DNA from: Adiantum capillus-veneris
Lineage: Eukaryota; Streptophyta; Polypodiopsida; Polypodiales; Pteridaceae
Reading direction: 5' to 3'
Assembly: GCA_014529385.2 (NCBI GenBank)
Contig: CM043962.1
Coordinates: 49,692,098 to 49,756,097, forward strand
DNA length: 64,000 nucleotides
In this document: positions 46,078 through 56,795 of the stretch, one piece after another
Layout: each line of letters begins with the position of its first letter
How positions within the stretch are numbered: position 1 is the stretch's first letter
The notes under the pieces: model-generated
Told to the model about the DNA's origin: nothing
What the model saw: the letters and a program-made list of their open reading frames with translations, nothing else
Database searches by the model: none
Translations under genes and position numbers: made by a program

Positions 46078-48171
46078 TTATTGATTTTCCACCCAACGTC
46101 TACCATTTCGTCGCCTTGTCGCCAACCACCGTCGAAATTGATCTTTTGCACTAGAAGCATGATATGATTTCAATCGCCTCACGCTAACCACTTTCTCTAT
46201 TCTGCATTTCAAGCTTCTTTGCACTCTAGTCTTCTTGCTTTCTCTTCCCGCTAAAACTCTGTAGAACCAATTGAACATTCCGTGCAGGGCATTGCTCTTT
46301 TTTCTCCCACCTCCATGCCTTGTATTTTTAAAATAGACTGCTTTTGCTTGATAGTGTGAGTGCTCCATTCCTTGGCTACTCCAGATGCCCAATGAGCCGA
46401 ATGTGTCCAGAAAAAATGAGCTATGAGCAAAAAGCATACGCTGCAAAAATATAAACCTTCAAACACTGATGTTTTTTTTAATCCAAAGACAAAGTGTTCA
46501 ACCCACCATGTAATGTGTTATGTGTGTCTCCCCCCAGGCATCCACCATTTGCGTTGTAAAACTATTGATTACAAACTTTAAAGTGGATATCTCAGCAAAA
46601 GTTAGATTTCCCTTTTCAAGCAAACAAAAAATATCATCTACAGACTGCCACAGATGAGCACACTTAATTCCTAGGACTGCTTCGTTACCTCTGTAGGTAG
46701 TAATGTCACACACCTTTTTCCACAATTGAAACTCATTAGGACTTTGAGAGTAAGAATAGTCTGAAAGCATATGCCTAGCTTTACTACCACCCATACATAT
46801 TTTATTAGGACGATCCTGTGTACTTCCAGATGCCTTCCTATCCTTTGATAGCTCTACTGTACCACCATGAAGGCCAACGCTTGATAGAATAGATTCAAGT
46901 TCTCTGATATACTCTTCCCTTCTTTCTACAGGCTCCATATTCCAAGCATAATTAATATGGAGCATCAACAACTTGTCAAGAATTCGTAAACGGGCATGAA
47001 GAGTGCACACATGCACATTTATCAGAGGAATCGGTAGAATAGGATCCCAATTTGGATCATAGGTACACCCTGGTTACAATTGAGGATACCTTGAAACCAT
47101 TGTTGGAGTGCTTTACCCATTGTTTGTGTAGTGGTCACACCTTTTGCAGAATTGACTGCAGCTTTGCCACCCTTATCCTTACCCTTACCTTTCACAGAGT
47201 TGATTGTAGCTTTGCCACCCTTACCCTTACCCTTCCCCTCGGTTCCTAATGAGACTTTACTGTGGCAGCAATAAATGCATGGAAAGAGGGTCATTGCACC
47301 TTGCTTGCATCCTAACATACACTTGAAAGTTTTCAAGTCTCCTGCCAAATGCCACTCCCACTTGGAACGTACCCAGACCTGAAACCTGCAATCATTGTCC
47401 TTCTTGTTGTTGCCGAATGACGTCAACGATTGGGGTGTGATTAAAATACCATTTGAGAGACCCATGTGTCTCATGTGGGAGATGAAAAACTGCCAACCAC
47501 CAAATATTCTTCTCGGTTTGAACACCTAAACAAGTGTTTCCCTTCTTGATGGCATTTAGCTCAACATCAACGCCCACCAAGGCTCTGTTCATAAGCGTAA
47601 CGCTTACCCTTTCAAGCTGTTGACCTTTGACAATCTGGCACTCATCAAGTTTCATGACAAATATAACTTTGCCATCAGACTCTTCCTGTGTCAACCCATA
47701 AAATCTAATCATTGACTCTTGGAGCTTCAATAAGTCAACATAGACATTATTGAACTCGTTTAAACAAAAAGATTTGTTCTCTTCTAGTGGCAAGACATCC
47801 TCCACATATTGAAATCCACCCAACAAGCTTGCAACATCATTATTGGTGCACCTTTTTGCGACGCTAACACTGTAAGGCGTTGGCAGCAACCTAAACAAAA
47901 CTTTTTCTCTGTGACCTAGTGTGACAAGCCTATACAAATCTTCGTAGGCCTTGAAACTTATTCCTGCGCTGTCACACATCTCCATCATCTCCTGAGGTGA
48001 AACAATGTTCTTCAACTCACTGAAATACTTATGGTGCAAAACTTTAGCAATGATAGCATTGGATGGCTCATCCAATAGCTCCACAAACTCCTTTGGTTTG
48101 ATGATATGTTGCAGCAGAGTATGTCTGATCGTTTTAGCATTGGACTCGATTCCCATCATCGTCCGATCCAA
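46078..48171 (-). pseudogene. DDE-transposase-like gene, catalytic part
   Basis: Four minus-strand segments continue one another across frame breaks: 48171-47392, 47525-47022, 47016-46498 and 46446-46078. Family-like features are VIFVMKLDECQIVKGQQLER (a candidate first acidic residue), then WEWHLAGDLKTFKCMLGCKQ followed by FPCIYCCHS (candidate second Asp plus a CxxC pair). At the end come LDTFGSLGIWSSQGMEHSHY and the HGGG/NALHGMFNWFYR region, rich in His, Gly and Trp. This arrangement is what I recall of unclassified eukaryotic transposase-like proteins; I do not assign a superfamily. A G/K-rich insertion (GKGKGKGGKATINSVKGKGK) sits at 47190-47240. The frame breaks could be introns or decay. 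Confidence 0.6.
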
Positions 48172-48205
48172 GTTCTTGCATATTGAAATAATATTACAGC
48201 AACCT

Positions 48206-48902
48206 ACAAAAAATGTACGAAATTAGAAGCTTGCATTTGTATTCCTACCGAGTTTGACGGATACGTTTCTTTCGAGCTCCACCGCTTGAAGATAGCATAG
48301 ACATCACATGTCTCTTGCGCTTGCGAATGTGATAGACCAATGGAATGTGTGTGAGATGATCGATTTGTCGGTGCATATTACATGCAGTGTGTTGTAGCTG
48401 AACATAATTGTCTAGACGACGCTCTTGCTCCATTTTTTGATGCTCTGCCTTTGTAATAAGATTTGACATCTCGTCATTAAGCTACTTCGTCTTCTCATTG
48501 GATTCCTCTCTGAGCTGCTGAATGTCTTTCACGTACTTCTCTTGCAGTGAAGAATAGGCAGCACAGAGATTTTTTTTTGCTCCTCTTTCATTGAAAAAAG
48601 CTGAATGTAATCTCTAGCAGCGTAGCCAAACAGTCTGTCTCTCCCATCTCCAATAAATCGCAGTATAGCTGAGTGACATTACGGTAAGGCGGTGATGCAT
48701 TGGTCATTGGATCACAAGGGTAAATATGTCCATCAACCCATAAGTTGATTTCCTTGCATCCATGGTTTCGTAGCTGGTCTCCAACATTGGGATTAGATGT
48801 GCCAAGTCGCGCAGTTGCATACTCTTGCTCTAAATCAGCGCTTAATCGATATCGTTTTGATTTGTTAGTAATGTCTTGCAGTGGTGGGGGATTGAAGGAC
48901 AT
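48206..48902 (-). pseudogene. N-terminal part of the transposase-like gene
   Basis: ATG 48902 starts 104 codons (MSFNPPPLQDITNKSKRYRL... GCKEINLWVDGHIYPCD... YCDLLEMGETDCLATLLE). A shift near 48590 leads into a coiled-coil stretch (LQEKYVKDIQQLREESNEK; KAEHQKMEQERRLDNY) and a basic end (ARKKRIRQT). A possible short intron, with a GTATCC donor near 48260 and acceptor TTTTTTGTAG near 48206, would join it in frame to the catalytic part. The N-terminal function is unknown; DNA binding is possible. Confidence 0.5.
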
Positions 48903-49168
48903 TGTGTTAGTTAATCACAAGCAAATTAGTGAGAATGTGTAATGGTGGCTGCTACAAGCAGGTGAAGGTGGCTATGGAGGAAAGAAGTGGAGAGTACTCA
49001 GAGTTAAGAGAAAAAGATTATGTTGTGGAGGGAAGAAAGAGAGGGAATGCAACTCAATCTCTTTTGAATTCGAATTGTTGATCATGACTGTAGAGAGAGA
49101 AATGATGCAGCACACAGAGGTAATGAGGTTTTCCATTGCACTCAGCTGGAGCTAAGCATGAGGGGGGG

Positions 49169-49253
<85 letters not shown>

Positions 49254-49358
49254 AGAGAGGACAAATCTGCAACCTTGGAGGATCTGCACTTTTTTAGAAA
49301 GAGACTGCCAAGAATGTTCCTTAATGATTGGAAGAGGAAGTGACATGAGAGAAAAGGG

Positions 49359-49414
<56 letters not shown>
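49169..49414. repeat. Two (GA)n microsatellites in the right arm of the transposon
   Basis: (GA) runs at 49172-49247 and 49366-49413. They mirror CT-rich sequence in the left arm. The open frames in both directions here are repeat products. Confidence 0.95.
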
Positions 49415-49415
<1 letters not shown>

Positions 49416-49726
49416 GGCTCATATTTTAGAGAGAGAATGTAGTGAGAGAATGTGAAAAATCTGCTTTTTCTAGCGGAGGGGCTAAAAAGTGCCTCCTTTA
49501 ATGAGTTCTAAGTGAGAGAGAGTGTTTTATATGTTAGAGAGAGAAGAGGGGTGGAAAAAAGACATTTGAAAATTCATTTACCCCCCCCCTCTTTTGGGTT
49601 ACTAAATAAACTATTTTCAAATTCAAAATATGGAAATGGCTTTTTAAAAAATCTCAGCATAGGCCTTTTTGCCCTCTCTTTTAGGCTTGGTCAAACTTGG
49701 CTTAAGATTTAAGCATTCCCTTAAAC
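49415..49726. other. Right subterminal region of the transposon
   Basis: No gene. GA-rich and then AT-rich sequence running into the terminal repeat. The short string 'gcctaaaag' with nearby 'ttggtcaaac'/'tggtcaaac' occurs inverted in both subterminal regions (about 40214-40230 and 49684-49700) and may be a subterminal motif. Confidence 0.45.
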
Positions 49727-49770
49727 TGCCAAATAAGGAGGCCCTCCTATACCCCATTCACTTCCTAATG
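49727..49770 (-). repeat. Right terminal inverted repeat
   Basis: Reverse complement begins CATTAGGAAGTGAATGGGGT and matches the left TIR at 37 of 44 positions. Confidence 0.75.
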
Positions 49771-50284
49771 TGGCCCTCTTTTCTTTCATATTGGCTCCAA
49801 AGTTGGAAACTCTCAATGCATTGGCCACTATCTTGGGTGTTATTCTGATCTCTATTGGCTCATCATTTAGATCTGACACTATGCAGAAGCCATTCTGATG
49901 TTTTCAATGAGCTGGTGCACCCTTTTGAAGTAAATGGAAATTGGAGGAAGGTTGACAAAATATCATAACCCCACTTTTTTTACTGTTATCCTGAGAGTTC
50001 TTGTGGTAATGAAAACTTGCAGCTCCCTTGGTAGCATGACTACCTCCACCTTGTGGCCCTCTGTATCTTTGTATGCTCCTTGGTATACTGAGATGTTGTG
50101 GTTTTTCAAAGTCTTCTCTGGTATCCATGTAGAAGCCCTCTTTAACGTTTCCGATACAATGGTAAAAGATTGTGCTTCAAACAAAGAGCTTTTGATTGTC
50201 TTCTTCTTCTTCTTTGGTGATTCCATTGAATCTATAGTCATATGGCAAGTGAAAACTATGAGATCACATTCAAACTTAGCTTAA
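49771..50284 (-). pseudogene. Unrecognised basic ORF right of the transposon
   Basis: The minus frame 50241-49963 encodes MTIDSMESPKKKKKTIKSS, then TIVSETLKRASTWIPEK and MLPRELQVFITTRTLRI, followed by a stop and more weak coding (FVNLPPISIYFKRVHQL). Not recognised. It may be the upstream part of the minus-strand gene or retroelement whose coiled-coil part lies left of the transposon (39002-39650), but no sequence proves continuity. Confidence 0.35.
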
Positions 50285-50690
50285 GTAGGTATTAATTTAA
50301 TCTTGTTAGTAGCTCCCATATTTTCACAGATATGGCTAAAATAAATTATGCACATGTCCAAATGCAATGAAATTTGATACATATACTCTAGAGGAGGTAT
50401 AAGACACATGGGTGGCAGCCAGTCCTTGAAATGATCCCTGGCTTACATTCTGTGACTTTATCGCGATAGAGTGAGCCATCTGTGTATTTTCTTGATTTCT
50501 TTGATCTAAACCCATGGTTGTCCTCTGTACCTTTTATACATGCCCTGGTAAAAGTTTGACACCATTTGGACCTCATTTGACCTTGCTTCCACTCTATTGA
50601 CAGATACGCCGCGAGCGGACATCGGTATAGTGAGGACTCAACCAACAAACAAAGAATGTCAGCCAAGGATGGAGCTTGACCTGTAGGCGC
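50285..50690. other. No supported gene
   Basis: Nothing recognised between the basic ORF and the next LTR; a minus frame across 50388-50909 runs into the LTR and is not conserved in the other LTR copy. Confidence 0.4.
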
Positions 50691-51634
50691 TGTCAGGAGT
50701 TTTTTGGAGCAAGGAATTGCGCATATGTACATACACATGCATGGTGCATGGAATAAAGGATTGCCCATTTTCCAGAGCCAGGTGGTTATGTGGGGCCCAC
50801 ATGTGTACAGGTAGGACACCATGTACATAGTGCATCGATTTTCATCGTTACTAGTACCATTGTGTTTTTCTACAATAAGGAGGAGTTGGTAGCGCATAAA
50901 AATTCTCAAGGAAGCTATCCGCGGGCCGACGACGTGAGGTCAGCAGGTGCGTCAGATGGCATCTAGTGGCGTCAGGAGGGCGAACGAGGTCAATATTTGC
51001 ACGCGGATGAGGACGGACCCAACGTGGGTGTTTTCTTGTGAGAGTTATGTAGAAAGGTCATCATTAGGACCACTTTTTGGGGCCACTTCACGTGGTGGCG
51101 AGGATGCATTATTGGAAGAAAGCTGAGTGCCAGGTGTGCGAATGCTACAAAAAGGTGACAACTATGCACTGCGAGGTCAGTTTTTGGCCTGTTCGGGGTC
51201 CGTTTGAGGTCATCTAAAAGGCCAAGGGTGCCCAAGTAATAAAGCTAAGTGTGAGAACTGAAAAATAAGAGAGAAGACCAGAAAAAAACGTGAAGAAGAG
51301 AGGAGGAATAGCCGCAGCTGTGTTTTTGCTCATTTTGGAGCCTGTTTTGGCCGTAAACTGCTCATCCGAGGTCGGATTTGAGAACTTTGACATTGTAGAC
51401 TGGGGTTTTGGGCCGTTCCGGACGCGATGGCGCTATCCATTTTGCCAAATTCCTCACTCTTTTCCTGCTATTTTTCTGTGTAAGTTTCTCCTATGAGCGA
51501 AGTTTCTGCTCTAGTTTGTGATTGTATCTGGTATCTTTTACCCATATTGTGTGAGCTGTTTGCCCCATTGGTGTTGGCCCAAGCTCATTTGTATCTAAAC
51601 ATCAGAAATTCTCCTCTTTTGAGCTGAGTTTTTT

Positions 51635-51678
<44 letters not shown>

Positions 51679-51846
51679 AGTGGGCAAGTGGATAGTTTCT
51701 CTCCTCTCACTCCAGAGGTGTGTTCCCTGTCTCGGCCAGGTGTGTTGTGTAAGCCGAGTGGTGCCCCATAGTGTGTGTCTGTATCTTCCCAAGAGTGTGT
51801 GTCGGGTCGTTATAGAGGCGCTGTGTGTGTTTTCATCCCGCTCACA
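50691..51846 (+). mobile_element. Solo LTR of gypsy family L3, copy C
   Basis: Full-length match to 19270-20421, starting TGTCAGGAG and ending CCGCTCACA, with a (TG)n run at 51637-51677. No PBS follows and no internal region is attached, so it looks like a solo LTR. A clear target-site duplication is not seen. Confidence 0.75.
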
Positions 51847-51940
51847 GTGCGTGGAAGCAATCAAAGGGGTGTCAATCCTCTACTCAACCGACTAATTACT
51901 ACTTCCTACAGAGGTATCAAACCTAAATCTATGCCAATTG
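51847..51940 (-). other. Left flank of the copia element, possible split LTR
   Basis: About 94 bases that, read on the minus strand, continue the sequence right of the copia element (56796-57465). Together they may form one older LTR split by the copia insertion. Confidence 0.35.
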
Positions 51941-51945
51941 CTTCG

Positions 51946-52171
51946 TGTTGGAATTAGGGTTGCAGAGAAATGCACACAGCTTGGAGAAGACAAAGGAAGC
52001 TCAAGGCACACAATAGAGAGTGTGTTACTTAGTGTGCAATGGAAAGATAGATAGCCCTAGAGTGATGGGCGTATATACAATTCACGGGGAAAAAACCTCC
52101 TAAAGAGGGAAAAAATACCCCGGCGGTCCTAGTGTGTTCACACACATCACTACCACATGTATATGGTAACA
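51946..52171 (-). repeat. 3' LTR of the copia element
   Basis: 226 bases with TG...CA ends on the minus strand. Inside lies 'tatatacgcccatc', a possible TATA region on the minus strand. Confidence 0.95.
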
Positions 52172-52184
52172 AATCCCCCCTGGA
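52172..52184 (-). other. Polypurine tract of the copia element
   Basis: Minus strand CCAGGGGGGATTT directly abuts the 3' LTR. Confidence 0.85.
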
Positions 52185-52246
52185 ATGATGCGGTGAACAA
52201 GAGCTGGCACATGAGTAAAGGGAAGTGCCATGCCCTGAGGACAGGA

Positions 52247-53250
52247 TCAGTCTACAAAGGGGAGTAAGCCCAAAGCTTTGCGGAAAGCTTCAAGCTTCTC
52301 ACAAGACAATGCCTTTGTGAAAAGATCTGCAAGGTTGTCCTGTGTTGGCACATAAGCCAAGATGATCTCTCCTGCTGAGAGCCTCTCCCTGACATAGTGG
52401 TAATGCACCTCAATGTGCTTTGTGCGAGCATGAAAAACTGGGTTCCTCGCAACTGCCAATGCGCTCTGATTGTCAGTGTAGATAGTGTTGGCAGTGTCCT
52501 GTCCAACACCCAAATCAGCCATAAGGGGTCTGAGCCATACACACTCAACCGTAGCTTTGAAGACTGCCCTGTACTCAGCCTCACAACTCGAAGTGGCCAC
52601 AGTAGTTTTCTTCTTGCTCAACCATGATATACCTGAACTGCCAAACATGAAACAAAAACCACTTGTGGACACTCGCGTGTCAAAACAACCAGCCCAATCT
52701 GAGTCCGAAAAAGCATGTAAGTCTGGCGGCAATGATCCCCCCTTGGGATAAAACAAGCCAATATGTAAAGTGCCACTAAGGTAGCAGAAAATCCTCTTGA
52801 CAGCCTGCCAATGCTTAGACCCTGGGCTATGCATAAATCTACTGACCTGTGAGACTGCAAACTGAATATCTGGCCTCGTGTTGCATACATAAATGAGCCA
52901 GCCAACAGCAGTTTGGTAAAGAGTGACATCAGCAGGATCACCAACATCATGTAGACTCAACTTCAAACCTGTTTCCATGGGAGTGGCAATAGGTTTGCAA
53001 TCCTCAAGTCCAAACTTACATAGAAATGTCTCTATGTAACTTTCTGACACAAGGAAATACCACCATCACACTGCTTAAACTGTATACCCAAATAATGATG
53101 CAACAGCCCCAAATCTTTCATCTTGAAAGTAGCATTCAAATCAGCCTTACATTCAGCAATATGTCTCTCATTTGGTCCAGTGATCAGCAAATCATCAACA
53201 TAAAGAACCACAATGAGAAGTACATCACCCTCACGCTTACATACAATGTG
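52247..53250 (-). pseudogene. Copia reverse transcriptase end and RNase H
   Basis: The catalytic YVDD is encoded at 53191-53202 (VLYVDDLLI), in a frame different from the upstream RT, so a frameshift lies near 53245. From 53050 the frame is open to the stop at 52247. It has FLCKFGLEDCKPIATPME, TAVGWLIYVCNTRPDIQFAVS, then RNase H: FSDSDWAGC, STSGFCFMFGSSGISWLSKK, SSCEAEYRA, YTDNQSALAVARN, KHIEVHYHYVRE and VPTQDNLADLFTKAL. All RNase H acidic residues are present. Confidence 0.95.
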
Positions 53251-54431
53251 GTTTCTGTTGGACTGTTACGAAAGCCTTGTTTGACCAAATGAGTGTCACC
53301 TTTCTCATACCAAGCACGAGGAGATTTCTTCAACCCATACAAAGCCTTGTTACATTTGCACACTTTGTCCTCTTGTCCTTTTATGACAAAACCGCGATGC
53401 TGCGTTACATAAACTTCCTCAAATATGTCACCATTCAAGAAAGCAGTAACAATGTCTGATTGATGTACATCCCAACCAAAATGAGCTGCCAATGCACATA
53501 GAAAACGCACAATAGTCATATGAAAAGTGGGAGAAAAAGTCTCTTCATAATCTATGCCTTTTTTCTGTGCATAACCCTTTGCAACAAGTCGAGCCTTATG
53601 GCGATCAATCTCACCATCCGGCATGCGTTTCAACTTGTAAACCCACTTCGTACCAATGGCCTTTTTGCTAGGAGGAAAATCACATAAAGTCCATGTGTCA
53701 TTTTCTATAAGTGCATCATATTCTGATTGCATGGCAGCCATCCAATTTTCTGAATTCTGTGCTTCATCAAAAGTCAAAGGTTCCTCAACATCATGTAAGC
53801 TAGACATAGCCAAAGCATAACAATCTGATGCATAAGATGCATGGCGAGAGCCTGAACGAGTACGACTAGACAAAGGTGCATCCAATTTACTGTCACGCAA
53901 AGTGTGCACCAGCCATTTTGGCATACCTCTAGCCTGCTCATTTTCAACCCTTTCCTCATCAAGTACATCATGTACATCTGCATCAGTAATAGGCTGGTCT
54001 AAAACATTTTTAGAAACTCCCACAGGCTGTACATTTGCCTCATTGGAACTTACATTCGTATTTCCACCACTGAAAAGAGGCAACAAAGTGTCATAAATGT
54101 CTTGTGAGCTTACATTACTGTCTCTAGTACATGACAGCAAGGGCTGAACATAATCTTCCACAAACACTACATCTCGAGAAACCAGAATACGTTTTGTTTG
54201 CGGATGATACAACCTGTAACCTTTGCTTTCATCACTATAACCAACAAAAATAAATTTGACAGCCTTATCATCCAATTTTCTGCGCTGCACTTGTGGCACC
54301 GAAGCATATGCCAAACAGCCAAAAACACGCAGGTGCTCAATAGAAGTCTTTCTATCATGCCATGCTTCATATGGAGTAATAGACTGCAAAGCTTTTGTAG
54401 GACACCTGTTAAGTACATAAGTGGCACACAT
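53245..54431 (-). pseudogene. Copia integrase end and reverse transcriptase start
   Basis: The frame encodes the end of the integrase (MCATYVLNRCPTKALQ, PYEAWHDRKTSIEHLRVFGC, VFVGYSDESKGYRLYHP), a variable acidic linker, then RT: WMAAMQSEYDALIENDTWTL, KWVYKLKRMPDGEIDRHKAR, LVAKGYAQKKGIDYEETF and DIVTAFLNGDIFEEVYVTQ, then CKCNKALYGLKKSPRAWYEK. It then shifts frame before YVDD. Confidence 0.95.
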
Positions 54432-54464
54432 GATGGCCTCAAGCCAAAAAGAATGTGGTAAAGC

Positions 54465-54824
54465 TTAACTTTTGACCATACATCGTGCCATTTCCGTCAG
54501 TGACCTGTTTTTCCTCTCAGCAACACCATTTTGCTGAGGTGTATAAGGCACTATACATTGGTGTTTTATCCCACGACTAGCCAGAAATGCATTAAATTCA
54601 TGAAACATATACTCCCCCCCTCGATCGGAACGGAGGGTGCCCATAGTACATTTCGAGACATTTTCAGCCATAGCCAGAAATTGTTTGAAGCACATAAAAA
54701 CTTCGGACTTCGCTTTAAGCGGAAATACCCATGCATGCCTAGAGTAATCATCAATGAAAGTCACGAAGTACAGGTAATTGCCCAAGGAAGGAGTTTGCAT
54801 AGGCTCACAAACATCACTATGCAC
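54465..54824 (-). pseudogene. Copia integrase core
   Basis: The rve core reads MHSDVCEPMQTPSLGNYLYF, FIDDYSRHAWVFPLK, TLRSDRGGEYM and PYTPQQNGVAERKNRS, giving D, D and E. It is separated by frame changes from the protease/zinc segment upstream and the integrase end downstream. Confidence 0.95.
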
Positions 54825-55402
54825 AAGAGGCCAGATGCAACAATTTCATCACCGAAACTGAGATCATGAACTGTACATCTGTCATCCACAAATTTGACTA
54901 CAAGTCCAAGTCTAGCAAGTGAGGATACAGATAAGAGATTCTTCTTGATCCCAGGTACATAAAGTGCATCAACAAGTGTGAAGTAACTGCCATTAGCAGC
55001 AGTGAGCACAATCTTTCCAACTCCCTGAACTGGATAAGAGGCGTTGTTGGCACAAGTGACTGAATTCCCATGAGGGACAGACTCGAGAGAGGTAAACAAT
55101 TCACGATGTGAGGTAATGTGCTTTGTAGCACCACTGTCGAAATACCACACATGTGAATCTGCAGCAACTAACAAGCATGCATCATGGACAGCAGGATTGT
55201 AAGTGCACTCTGCGCTAAAATCCCATTCTGCATCAACATCAGCAACACAGTCTCCTTTCACAGAAGACTCAACAATGGCTGCATTTGTAGTCGAACCAGC
55301 ATTTGCAGTGGAACCACCCTCTTTCTTCTTAGCCTGTTTGGCCTTCAACTTAGGACACGACTTGATAAAGTGATCATTGGCTTTACAATAACGGCAACGC
55401 AT
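54761..55402 (-). pseudogene. Copia zinc knuckle and protease
   Basis: Begins with the CCHC knuckle CRYCKANDHFIKSCPK, then an A/N-rich linker, then the copia protease with WYFDSGATKHITSHRELF (catalytic DSGA), and YVPGIKKNLLSVSSLARLG, the standard copia pattern. It ends in a frame change before the integrase core. Confidence 0.93.
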
Positions 55403-56201
55403 CTTCTTTTTGCCCTTATCACCAAAATTTCCAGACGAAGTACTGCCAGCAGAAGCATTAGGAACAGAATTTTTGCCACTCGCAGCAGAACCATAAGAAG
55501 TGGCTGCATTACTGTTACCACCCTTTCATTGAGAAGCAATAAAAGCCTATTCAACTGCACGCTGCCTAGTCCTATTTTTTCTAGAAAGTGACTCTTGCAA
55601 CAGCAATGTGCATAATGCATCAAACTTGACAACTTCAGGATTTCCTTGGGTCATCAGTCTCCAAGTACTAGCAAAATTCTGGTAGGAATCTGGTAAGGCA
55701 TCAAGAATAGTCTGCACAATGGAACTATCAGAAATGACTTCACCTGCAGAAATAAGGTGCTCATTGATATCCTTGACACTAGCAAGGAAAGTGTCCATAT
55801 CATCTTCCTCATGCATAATCGTCGACTCCAGCTCTTTACGCAGCAAAGAAATTTTAGCCTCATTGTGGCTTGCATAAAGACCTGTTAAAATATCCCAAGC
55901 CTGTTTTGCAGATTTTGCTGAACGGATGTGAGGAACAATGGTGCGCTTCACAGACAACGCAATCAATGCATGAACCTGCGCATCCTTAACATCCCAACGA
56001 GCTTGTTCTGCCGTAGGCAAAACAACTCTAACAGCTGCAATCCTTGCAGCTTGGACGTACATCAATGCCCTGCACAATGTTCCAGACACCCTTTGACACA
56101 AGAACATGTTGCATAATATAAGCCCACATAGGGTAGTTTTCCCCATCCAACCTGTCCTTAGCAGCAAACATCTTGAACACATCTGTGTTGTTGTCAGCCA
56201 T
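55403..56201 (-). pseudogene. Copia gag
   Basis: ATG 56201 (MADNNTDVFKMFAAKDRLDG, NYPMWAYIMQHVLVSKG) starts the copia gag. A shift near 56050-56090 leads into the main segment to 55547 with DAQVHALIALSVKRTIVPHI, AKSAKQAWDILTGLYASH, KISLLRKELESTIMHEEDDM and FLASVKDINEHLISAGEV, the UBN2 gag pattern. A further shift near 55540-55630 enters the zinc-knuckle frame. The Met start is supported by its short distance (~340 bp) from the 5' LTR. Confidence 0.92.
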
Positions 56202-56544
56202 GGTAAATGCTACACCTGATGTGAAAACTGCCCGAAAATAAGAGAAATGGAGCGGGAACAACCTGTGCTATATAGCACAAACCGTAGAAGACTGTAAGGC
56301 ACATGTTATGCAAAAAACGACACTGACAGAAATTCTGCACAAAATGACGAAATAGCCTGTGCAGTACTACTTGTAGCGGAAACGAAGGCCGAAATGAGCC
56401 CAAATCAAAATTCTGAGCAGACCAAGCTCTTCGAGTTCTCCCACAATATTTGTCGACCTGCAAACGCTCGCCAAAGCTCACTGAAATCGGAGAAAGTGAG
56501 TAGGCGTGTACTGGAGCAGCTGGCGACTAAGCCCGGGAGGACGT

Positions 56545-56561
56545 GACCTGCTCTGATACCA
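56545..56561 (-). other. Primer-binding site for tRNA-iMet
   Basis: Minus strand TGGTATCAGAGCAGGTC lies two to three bases inside the 5' LTR, a match to the standard plant copia PBS. Confidence 0.95.
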
Positions 56562-56563
56562 AT

Positions 56564-56790
56564 TGTTGGAATTAGGGTTGCAGAGAAACGCACACAGCTT
56601 GGAGAAGACGAAGGAAGCTCAAGGCACACAATAGAGAGTGTGTTACTTAGTGTGCAATGGAAAGATAGATAGCCCTAGAGTGATGGGTGTATATACAATG
56701 CACGGGGGGAAAAACCTCCTAAAGAGGGAAAAAATGCCCCGGCGGTCCTAGTGTGTTCACACACATCACTACCACATGTATATGGTAACA
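56564..56790 (-). repeat. 5' LTR of the copia element
   Basis: 227 bases; differs from the 3' LTR at about seven positions, including one extra G. Confidence 0.95.
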
Positions 56791-56795
56791 CTTCG

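Larger units (their letters stand above)
40111..49770. mobile_element. ~9.66-kb TIR-bounded DNA transposon carrying a transposase-like gene, an H3-fold gene and two unknown genes
   Basis: The ends are 44-bp imperfect inverted repeats (37 of 44 positions match). The minus strand encodes a DDE-transposase-like gene (48902-46078) and then an H3-fold gene (about 45903-44686). The plus strand encodes two multi-exon genes (about 40880-42142 and 42456-43959). The two gene sets converge on a ~447-bp palindrome at 44047-44493. Both subterminal arms are rich in (CT)n or (GA)n. No convincing target-site duplication was found, so the exact outermost bases could be off by a few positions. The superfamily is not assigned. 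Confidence 0.7.
51946..56790 (-). mobile_element. Ty1/copia retrotransposon, structurally complete, frameshifted
   Basis: Two LTRs (51946-52171 and 56564-56790, 226 and 227 bp, TGTTGG...AACA, about 97% identical with ~7 differences) are flanked by a perfect 5-bp target-site duplication CTTCG (51941-51945 and 56791-56795). On the minus strand the tRNA-iMet PBS and a polypurine tract are in place. One polyprotein region carries gag, CCHC, protease, integrase, RT and RNase H in copia order. Several frameshifts break it, so insertion was fairly recent but this copy is not autonomous. Confidence 0.97.

Noticed and set aside
40111-49770. Endogenous giant virus or Polinton/Maverick
   Set aside because: No DNA polymerase, packaging ATPase, capsid or retroviral-type integrase was found; the TIRs are short.
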